DNA of 64,000 nt from NCBI GenBank assembly GCA_037349105.1, contig JAYJMM010000119.1, forward strand, positions 186,001 to 250,000, written 5' to 3'. A program made the translations under genes and the position numbers. The notes below the pieces were generated by a model that worked only from the letters and a program-made list of their open reading frames with translations, did no database searches and was not told the origin of the DNA. Source of the stretch: Limnomonas spitsbergensis. Its lineage: Eukaryota > Chlorophyta > Chlorophyceae > Chlamydomonadales. Positions 55,495-64,000 of this stretch are shown in pieces. Within the stretch, counting starts at the first letter, position 1. Every line of letters begins with the position of its first letter.

Positions 55495-57247
55495 GTGTGT
55501 CTGATAGCAGTATACAAAATATGAGCTTAGCCGGGCTAGTAAAGCTTCACGCTGGGAAAATGTTTCTTGAGGTCATGACATCTTTGCCCTTTTTACAAGA
55601 TTTTACCCCTTCCGTTCATAACAGTTTCAATCCGTTAAAGAAGATGCATGATTTGTTTTGCTAGTATCGGGCCAATGACGTTACACCTCTGGGCTCTGCT
55701 CGAAAGGGCTCGGCCTCGTGGTAACGTTTGTAAAAATCGCATATGTCATATTGTCAGGCAGCACTTCATCAGCCCCCCTGCAGATGAAGAAAAGCTAAAT
55801 TTCAAGACCACTGCAAAGATCATGAATATATATGTATACAAAAAAACAGACGACCGGTGCCAGTGCTAGAAGTTAAGGAAATAGGCGGTGGGAAACAGAT
55901 CACCGACGCAACACCTCTGGCCCCTGCTCACAAGGCTCGGCCTCGTGGACACCTAACTGAAGGTTTGGGAGGAAGAAACGAAACAGACACAAGTGGCCAG
56001 GGGGGGGAAGGGGGATATTAAGTTCAGGGACAGACAAAAGGCTGGAAAAGGAGGGCAAAGGAAGTTCCAGCCTCTGAAAACGTCTACGCCTCATTGATAT
56101 CTACCATGCCTTCCATAAAAGGCATGACATCCCACCCAAGCTTGCCCCCGTACAATTCGAAGACGTTTGTAGCACCGTTCGGAGGATCTGCCCACCCCTG
56201 CTCCCTAGGTTGATCCTGCACGCTGGGGTATTGAAAGCATGCATGCAACGCGTCCTCCGCATGCTCACCGTCTCCCCTAGCCCAACATCGCTGGCAGCAC
56301 CATCTGTCACGCTGTTGACCGCTGCGCCGTCCTCTAGTGTCAGCCATGCTGACGGTGCCGAGCCGCAGTCTTGACTCTTGAGTTTGTGCGCACTCCCTTG
56401 TGGGAAATAGGTCCGAAATGCTAGGTGTATGTCAATGACATTACACCTCTGGCTAGGTGTATATATGACCAACTGTCCAATTGGGACAGCCAGTTGAACT
56501 CTGTACTTAAGGAGTTCAGGCAGGAGTGGAGAAAGAGAGGAGGATAAAGGAGAAGGATATGTTACCGACGGTCCCTATGGCCACCTAGGGAAGTTGCCCT
56601 TGTGTCTTGGTGAATTCCCCTGACTCTGACCTGAAGTCTCCCGTCTCTAGCAACCAGGCATTGGGACGCCATAGGCCCACGCCCTGTATAGTCAGTAGAG
56701 TCCAGGGGTGATCATTATTTTCACCTTGTGTCACAATGTGTATCGAGCTTGGAAGGGCTGGCAAATTTGCCAATTAGATTGATTTAGTTTGATGGCTGAT
56801 GAAGGCGTCAACAGACTGCCCACAAACAGGTATCTCTGTCCCTCTGCGACTTTCATCACATTTTTGCTATACCTCTCATTAAACTCTCACCCTGAGTACC
56901 CCTCATTGAACAAAGCAATGTAGTATTTCTAGCTGAATGACTGCCGGCCCAAGCAAGTTGTACGGCAGACTCGGCCAGAGGATATTTTCAGCAGTTATTT
57001 ATAACGAGTCAACAGCAATCTAAAACGAATAATCCTCTAATTATACCGGTATGCACCCACTACAATTCTTGAATGCAAGGCTTGGGCCTGCCTGTGAGCC
57101 CTCTTCGGAACCCTCGGAAAAACTCGCACGCCCGGCGAGCTACCTCCATTTTCTGTGGCTATCCTACAGCATGTGGGTACCAGCAGCGACATGAACTTCT
57201 TGAGCCTCGCCCCTCTCGTTTGAGCGGTTTCTGCATCCGCCGGCCTC
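55495..57247. other. Convergent intergenic region, LINE/SINE fragments
   Basis: Between the GST 3' end and the tafazzin 3' end. Contains family A cores at about 55673-55730, 55904-55975 and 56425-56455, and the inverted LINE 3' end at 55904-56347. No further gene was recognised between 56480 and 57247. Confidence 0.55.
55904..56347 (-). mobile_element. LINE 3' end with zf-RVT-like knuckle, inverted copy
   Basis: The minus-strand frame 56347-56084 (MADTRGRRSGQQRD, CQRCWARGDGEHAEDALHAC, FQYPSV, ending EGMVDINEA) matches the copy at 50.9-51.2 kb over its whole length. About 180 bp of 3' UTR follow, to the family A core CGAGGCCGAGCCTTGTGAGC near 55920. The second knuckle Cys (FQC) is Tyr here. 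Confidence 0.7.
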
Positions 57248-60200
57248 TCAAGCCCTGCCAGCCAGCCTGGGATCGCTGGCACCTCCACCCCCCGCGCCAA
57301 TATTTTCGCTCAGCGCCTCGGCCCCCGGCTTCCCTTTGGGGTTCGCACTCTGGAACGGGTTGGGCGGGCTGGCATCGCTCAGCTGCGACATGGCCTGGTG
57401 CATGCGCAGCGTGATGTCCTTCCACACCTGGAGATATGGGACAAGGCGGAGCAAGGAGGGTGCATGAAGCCATGTCAAGGCGCACAAACACAGAGCCTTG
57501 AAGGAAGACAAATGATGCGTGGCCGTAGGGGGAAGGGTAGAAGCTAAAACATGGTTTCATATGAATTCAGGATGCAGGGATTCTTTTTTTCTTTTGCCCC
57601 CCTCCTCCCCCTCGGCATGGCCTGAGGCAACACGCCTGAGTCCCCTTTGCATAGGGTTCAGAGACAGCAACGACGGAGTCCCACGCGCCGAGTCTAGTGT
57701 ACAAAATAAAGCTTGGGGTAGACATGAATCTTCAAGGGGTGACACACGTCACCAACCCTGCCCAGATCCATTGATCTGCACATATTCACACCTGCATCTG
57801 TTCCTGACCACTCTGGTGGCACCGGCAAGTGACGTCTGACAGGTCCATGGGCTCACCTGCCACACAGGACAAAGATAGGGAAACAAAAGGAGATGTAAAA
57901 AAAAATATAAGGAAACATAAGGGGATATAAGGCGACATATAGGGACACATAAGGGCATAGGGGGATAAAAGGATAATTTACGAACATACGGGGAGATATA
58001 AGGATAATATCAGGACGAGATAAGGGAACATCATGACATACAAGGAGAAATGCCAGGGCAATGACAAAAGGACATGCTGTGGACCCTGCTTCTGGCCTCC
58101 CTTGCATGGAAACAATGTGAGTGTGGCCTTGGCCGTAAGCTGTGCTCACACATGTTCACACTTACCAAGGTGTGTCCCCACCAGGGTGGGGGAGAGGGTA
58201 CACGAGGAGGACAGAGGCAACCCAGATGTGAGGAGACCCAGAAACACAATGCAAGCTCGTTACACCACTTGGGCTAACATGCCTACGTGCGACCCAATAA
58301 CGTGCGACCCAAACGAGCATTACAATTTACATTTGGCTCCCAGCAACGCTTCACATCTGGGCTTAACTACGAGCAGTACATCAGATAGGCATTATAAAGC
58401 CGTACATCCTACAAGTGTAACCAAGACGTGTCAACCAGGAGTGCAACATATGTGTTCCCTATAAGTGTACCCATGATGAAGTATCATAGCGCACTCACCA
58501 ACGGTGACGACCACCTCACGGCCGACACTCGGCAGCAAGGAATCTATTGGCAGGACTCCTGCCATGTTGCTGTGGAAGAAGGGGAGCACGATAGGGTCCC
58601 TGCATAAATGCATTTTGTTGGCGGTTAGGCAGATAGGGAGGGAGGAAGGGAGAAAGGAGAAGGTGAAGCATGCATATTTCAGCATCCCCCACCAGAGATT
58701 GTCCTGTAAAAGAAACCCCTGTACCTTCCAAGCTTGATTCAGCTACAATTCAGCTACACCATGGCCTATGGCCGTGGGGGACTGGTGCCTTGCTCCCTCC
58801 CTCCCTCTCCCCCCTCCTCCCTCCCTCCCAAAACATGCTCACCCCCTCCCCCCTCCCCCCCAAAACATGCTCACCCCCTCCCCCCTCCCCCCCAAAACAT
58901 GCTCACCCCCTCCCCCCTCCCCCCCAAAACATGCTCACCCCCTCACCCCCTCCCCCCAAAACATGCTCACCCCCTCACCCCCCTCCCCCCCAAAACATGC
59001 TCACCCCCTCACCCCCTCCCCCCTCCCCCCCCCAAACATGCTCACCCCCTCCCCCCCTCCCCCCCCAAACATGCTCACCCCCTCCCCCCCCTCCCCCCCA
59101 AAACATGCTCACCCCCTCCACCCCACCCCCTCCCCCCCAAAACATGCTCCCCCCCTCCCCCCCTCCCCCCCAAAACATGCTCAACCCCTCCCCCCCCTCC
59201 CCCCCAAAACATGCTCACCCCCTCCCCCCCTCCCCCCAAACATGCCCACCCCCTCCCCCCCTCCCCCCCCAAACATGCTCACCCCCTCCCCCCCTCCCCC
59301 CCAAAACATGCTCACCCCCTCCCCTCCCTCCCCCCTCCCCCCCAAAACATGCTCACCCCCTCCCCCCTCCCCCCCAAAAACATGCTCACCCCCTCCCCCC
59401 TCCCCCCCAAAACATGCTCACCCCCTCCCCCCTCCCCCCCAAAACATGCTCACCCCCTCACCCCCTCCCCCCAAAACATGCTCACCCCCTCACCCCCCTC
59501 CCCCCCAAAACATGCTCACCCCCTCACCCCCTCCCCCCTCCCCCCCCCAAACATGCTCACCCCCTCCCCCCCTCCCCCCCCAAACATGCTCACCCCCTCC
59601 CCCCCCTCCCCCCCAAAACATGCTCACCCCCTCCACCCCACCCCCTCCCCCCCAAAACATGCTCCCCCCCTCCCCCCCTCCCCCCCAAAACATGCTCAAC
59701 CCCTCCCCCCCCTCCCCCCCAAAACATGCTCCCCCCCTCCCCCCCTCCCCCCCAAAACATGCTCACCCCCTCACCCCCTCCCCCCCAAAACATGCTCACC
59801 CCCTCACCCCCTCCCCCCCAAAACATGCTCACCCCCTCACCCCCTCCCCCCCAAAACATGCTCCCCCCCTCCCCCCCTCCCCCCCAAAACATGCCCACCC
59901 CCTCCCCCCTCCCCCCCAAAACATGCTCACCCCCTCCCCCCCTCCCCCCCAAAACATGCTCACCCCCTCCACCCCAAAACATGCTCACCCCCTCCCCCCC
60001 CTCCCCCCCAAAACATGCTCACCCCCTCCCCCCCCTCCCCCCCCAAAACATGCTCACCCCCTCACCCCCTCCCCCCCCCCCCCCAAAACATGCTCACCCC
60101 CTCACCCCCTCCCCCCCCCCCCCCCCAAAACATGCTCAACCCCTCCCCCCCTCCCCCCCAAAACATGCTCACCCCCTCCCCCCCTCCCCCCCAAAACATG

Positions 60201-63200
60201 CTCACCCCCTCCCCCCCCTCCCCCCCAAAACATGCTCACCCCCTCCCCCCTCCCCCCCAAAACATGCTCACCCCCTCCCCCCCTCCCCCCCAAAACATGC
60301 CCACCCCCTCCCCCCCCTCCCCCCCCAAAACATGCTCACCCCCTCACCCCCTCCCCCCCCCCCCCCAAAACATGCTCACCCCCTCACCCCCTCCCCCCCC
60401 CCCCCCAAAACATGCTCAACCCCTCCCCCCCTCCCCCCCAAAACATGCTCACCCCCTCCCCCCCTCCCCCCCAAAACATGCTCACCCCCTCCCCCCCTCC
60501 CCCCCAAAACATGCTCACCCCCTCCCCCCCCCCCCCCCCCAAAACATGCTCCCCCCCTCCACCCCTCCCCCCCAAAACATGCTCCCCCCCTCCACCCCTC
60601 CCCCCCAAAACATGCTCACCCCCTCACCCCCTCCCCCCCCCCCCCCAAAACATGCTCACCCCCTCCCCCCCTCCCCCCCAAAACATGCTCACCCCCTCCC
60701 CCCCTCCCCCCCAAAACATGCTCACCCCCTCCCCCCCCTCCCCCCCAAAACATGCTCACCCCCTCCCCCCCTCCCCCCCAAAACATGCTCACCCCCTCAC
60801 CCCCTCCCCCCCAAAACATGCTCACCCCCTCACCCCCTCCCCCCCAAAACATGCTCCCCCCCTCACCCCCTCCCCCCCAAAACATGCCCACCCCCTCCCC
60901 CCCTCCCCCCCAAAACATGCTCACCCCCTCCCCCCCCTCCCCCCCAAAACATGCTCACCCCCTCACCCCCTCACCCCCTCCCCCCCAAAACATGCCCACC
61001 CCCTCACCCCCTCCCCCCCAAAACATGCTCACCCCCTCCCCCCCTCCCCCCCAAAACATGCTCCCCCCCTCCCCCCCTCCCCCCCAAAACATGCTCACCC
61101 CCTCCCCCCTCCCCCCCAAAACATGCTCACCCCCTCCCCCCCTCCCCCCCAAAACATGCTCCCCCCCTCCCCCCCTCCCCCCCAAAACATGCTCACCCCC
61201 TCACCCCCTCCCCCCCAAAACATGCCCACCCCCTCACCCCCTCCCCCCCAAAACATGCTCACCCCCTCCCCCCCTCCCCCCCAAAACATGCTCACCCCCT
61301 CCCCCCCCTCCCCCCCAAAACATGCTCACCCCCTCCCCCCCTCCCCCCCAAAACATGCTCACCCCCTCACCCCCTCCCCCCCAAAACATGCTCACCTCCT
61401 CACCCCCCTCCCCCCCAAAACGTGCTCACCCCCTCCCCCCTCCCCCCCAAAACATGCTCACCCCCTCCCCCCTCCCCCCCAAAACATGCTCCCCCCCTCC
61501 CCCCCTCCCCCCCAAAACATGCTCACCCCCTCCCCCCCTCCCCCCCAAAACATGCTCACCCCCTCACCCCCCTCCCCCCCAAAACATGCTCCCCCCCTCC
61601 CCCCCTCCCCCCCAAAACATGCTCCCCCCCTCCCCCCCCCCCCCCCCCCAAAACATGCCCCCCCCCTCCCCCCCCTCCCCCCCAAAACATGCTCACCCCC
61701 TCCCCCCTCCCCCCCAAAACATGCTCACCCCCTCCCCCCCTCCCCCCCCTCCCCCCCAAAACATGCTCACCCCCTCCCCCCTCCCCCCCAAAACATGCTC
61801 ACCCCCTCCCCCCCTCCCCCCCCTCCCCCCCCTCCCCCCCAAAACATGCTCACCCCCTCCCCCCCTCCCCCCCAAAACATGCTCACCCCCCCACCCCCCT
61901 CCCCCCCAAAACATGCTCACCCCCTCCCCCCCTCCCCCCCCTCCCCCCCCTCCCCCCCAAAACATGCTCACCCCCTCCCCCCCCTCCCCCCCCCAAAACA
62001 TGCTCACCCCCCCACCCCCTCCCCCCCAAAACATGCTCACCCCCTCCCCCCTCCCCCCCAAAACATGCTCACCCCCCTCCCCCCCTCCCCCCCAAAACAT
62101 GCTCACCCCCTCACCCCCTCCCCCCCAAAACATGCTCACCCCCTCACCCCCCTCCCCCCCAAAACATGCCCACCCCCTCACCCCCCTCCCCCCCAAAACA
62201 TGCTCACCCCCTCCCCCCCTCCCCCCCAAAACATGCTCACCCCCTCCCCCCTCCCCCCCAAAACATGCTCACCCCCTCCCCCCTCCCCCAAAACATGCTC
62301 ACCCCCACACCCCCTCCCCCCCAAAACATGCTCACCCCCTCCCCCCTCCCCCCCTCCCCCCCAAAACATGCTCACCCCCTCCCCCCTCCCCCCCAAAACA
62401 TGCTCACCCCCTCACCCCCCTCCCCCCCCAAAACATGCTCACCCCCTCACCCCCCTCCCCCCCCAAAACATGCTCACCCCCTCCCCCCCCTCCCCCCCAA
62501 AACATGCTCACCCCCTCCCCCCTCCCCCCCTCACCCCCTCCCCCCTCACCCCCTCCCCCCCAAAACATGCTCACCCCCTCCCCCCTCCCCCCCTCACCCC
62601 CAAAACATGCTCCCCCCCTCCCCCCTCCCCCCCAAAACATGCTCACCCCTCCCCCCCCTCCCCCCCAAAACATGCTCACCCCCTCACCCCCTCCCCCCCA
62701 AAACATGCTCACCCCCTCACCCCCTCCCCCCCAAAACATGCTCACCCCCTCACCCCCCTCCCCCCCAAAACATGCCCACCCCCTCCCCCCCTCCCCCCCA
62801 AAACATGCTCACCCCGTCACCCCCTCCCCCCCAAAACATGCTCACCCCCTCCCCCCTCCCCCCCTCACCCCCAAAACATGTTCCCCCCCTCCCCCCTCCC
62901 CCCCAAAACATGCTCACCCCTCCCCCCCCTCCCCCCCAAAACATGCTCACCCCCTCACCCCCCTCCCCCCCAAAACATGCCCACCCCCTCCCCCCCTCCC
63001 CCCCAAAACATGCTCACCCCCTCCCCCCCCTCCCCCCCAAAACATGCTCACCCCCTCCCCCCCTCCCCCCCAAAACATGCTCACCCCCTCCCCCCCTCCC
63101 CCCCAAAACATGTTCACCCCCTCCCCCCCTCCCCCCCAAAACATGCTCACCCCCTCCCCCCCTCCCCCCCAAAACATGCTCACCCCCTCACCCCCTCCCC

Positions 63201-63854
63201 CCCATCCCCCCAAAACATGCTCACCCCCTCACCCCCTCCCCCCCTCCCCCCCCAAAACATGCTCACCCCCTCCCCCCTCACCTGCCCCCTGCAGCCTTCC
63301 TTGCATCACACACCACCTTGCCCACCCCCCATCTGAAGGGACCCAGCTCCCCAGTCATCATCACACGCCCCTCGGGGAAAACGTGCAGCCAGCCCCCGGA
63401 TGCAACCTGGAGGTCAAGGGAGGCAGGGTGACAGCTTACAATAGCCGGGGAAATATCAGCCGCTTTTAAAACCCACTTCAAATTAACCAGCCGCTTTTAG
63501 TTGCCCAAAATGCAACAGCTCAGAGCACAACAACACCTGTTATTGGCAACCAGCTGCGCTGATGCCCTCTCTCATCATTCAGTATCATACAACAGTCCTA
63601 ATCAGGAATTGCTGCCGCTGATTCTTTTAGTCAGAACAGGGTGCGGCCCCTTTGGAAACCACAATACCACTTGTCCTGCTCGCCCTGCCTTCCCCTTTCA
63701 GCATTCAAGACTTGGGGTCCAGGGCTTCTCCCTCCCATACGTGATGCCCGAGGGCGCCTCCTACCCTACCTGGGATGCAGCTGTGGCCATGACGGGCTGA
63801 TCCACGCCCCCTCCGCGGATGATGGGCATCACCTTCCCATTGATGAAAAACTGC
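57248..63854 (-). CDS. Tafazzin-like acyltransferase, 3' part (5 exons in window)
   Basis: Tafazzin is a membrane-associated phospholipid-lysophospholipid transacylase that remodels cardiolipin in mitochondria. Exons on the minus strand are 63854-63770, 63406-63282, 58599-58499, 57856-57792 and 57427-57248. They are in phase and end in a stop. Seen: QFFINGKVMPIIRGGGVDQP (tafazzin FF.LGK..P..RG.G), GGWLHVFPEGRV with FRWGVGKVV (the FPEG acyltransferase motif), PIVLPFFHSNMAGVLP and GREVVVTVGEPMDLSD. The C-terminal tail is Gly/Ala/Pro-rich (SENIGAGGGGASDPRLAGRA). The catalytic HX4D motif and N terminus must lie beyond the right edge. Intron 2 in this window (63281-58600) is 4.7 kb and almost entirely satellite. 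Confidence 0.93.
57880..58040. repeat. Degenerate ATAAGGGGAxATA repeats
   Basis: About 160 bp of purine-rich imperfect units (ACATAAGGGGATATAAGG and variants) in the tafazzin intron upstream of exon 57856-57792. On the sense strand it is pyrimidine-rich and sits by the 3' splice site. Confidence 0.6.
58796..63281. repeat. 4.5-kb C-rich satellite filling a tafazzin intron
   Basis: About 120-130 units of roughly 33-40 bp, each CAAAACATGCTCACCCCCTC plus C-runs. Variants are CTCCCC, CTCAACCCC, GCCCACC and extra CTCACCCC blocks, and higher-order blocks of several hundred bp are repeated (58.85-59.33 and 59.33-59.75 kb). On the gene's sense strand the unit is GGGGGTGAGCATGTTTTGGG, containing GTGAG. 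The array starts immediately at the exon donor (63282/63281, CAG then GTGAGGGGGG). There are no stop codons on the plus strand, so three frames stay open for over 1,500 codons; these are not genes. Confidence 0.97.
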
Positions 63855-64000
63855 CTGCAACGCGGAACATCGGCAGTTGGGTTGGTTACATACAAAGCAA
63901 ATGGCAGTTGGCTCTTTGGTTGGTTACTTGGTTATTCATATGATCATATCAAATGGCGGTTGGATGCTTGATTGGCTCTAAAAATCCAAATGGCATTACA
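63855..64000. other. Tafazzin intron, window edge
   Basis: Intron upstream (minus strand) of the first tafazzin exon in the window, with a GTTGGTTAC/TTGGCTCT-type short repeat (63880-63960). The next exon is outside the window. Confidence 0.6.

Noticed and set aside
58670..63469. Three overlapping plus-strand open frames of over 1,500 codons rich in Pro, His, Lys and Ser
   Set aside because: They arise only because the C-rich satellite unit has no stop codons in any plus frame; the array is inside a tafazzin intron on the other strand.

Overview
This is nuclear DNA of an intron-rich eukaryote, most likely a green alga. The evidence is organelle and housekeeping genes split into many short exons with GT-AG introns, plant/green-algal TTTAGGG-type telomere-like stretches, and non-LTR retrotransposons that end in RNase H, a zinc knuckle and a restriction-like nuclease, an architecture I know from Chlamydomonas RandI/Dualen elements. 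A large prasinophyte-like genome would fit, but the species is a guess.

Six conserved genes were rebuilt exon by exon from splice sites, reading phase and family motifs. They are: aspartate aminotransferase (minus, 10229-1859, 11 exons, 440 aa, organellar presequence); the C-terminal part of a CRAL-TRIO/Sec14 lipid-binding protein (minus, 16255-14496); an SLC10/BASS-type transporter (minus, 35493-27598, 13 exons, 469 aa); a PPTC7-like PP2C phosphatase (plus, 36940-42298, 8 exons, 319 aa); a sigma-like glutathione S-transferase (plus, 52909-55494, 6 exons, 219 aa); and the 3' part of tafazzin (minus, 63854-57248, running off the right edge). They are separate housekeeping genes (PLP amino-acid metabolism, lipid handling, transport, dephosphorylation, glutathione chemistry, cardiolipin remodelling), not an operon-like cluster.

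The rest is mobile and repetitive DNA. Two related non-LTR retrotransposons are present. One (about 17.4-19.2 kb, plus) has landed in an LTR-retrotransposon gag ORF (19.2-20.4 kb, minus). The other (44.4-49.6 kb, minus) abuts a second, shorter copy of itself head-to-tail (49.6-50.5 kb). These elements share a 3' end made of a small hairpin followed by a TTTC tail, and two tail-only relics are present at 14.05 and 16.05 kb. The large copy carries, between reverse transcriptase and RNase H, a segment that looks like a PCIF1-type methyltransferase domain; this is the most novel observation. A different LINE/SINE family with a zf-RVT-like knuckle leaves about a dozen 3'-end fragments. Inverted-repeat elements occur at 16.6, 22.1-23.1 and 25.5-26.2 kb.

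Many introns hold minisatellites, and these repeatedly start at or next to the 5' splice site and carry donor-like GTGAG or GTGCG motifs in the unit. The extreme case is a 4.5-kb C-rich (sense-strand G-rich) satellite filling a tafazzin intron at 58.8-63.3 kb. Long proline/leucine/serine 'ORFs' there and at 4.2-4.7, 6.4-7.2 and 33.5-33.9 kb are repeat artefacts, not genes.
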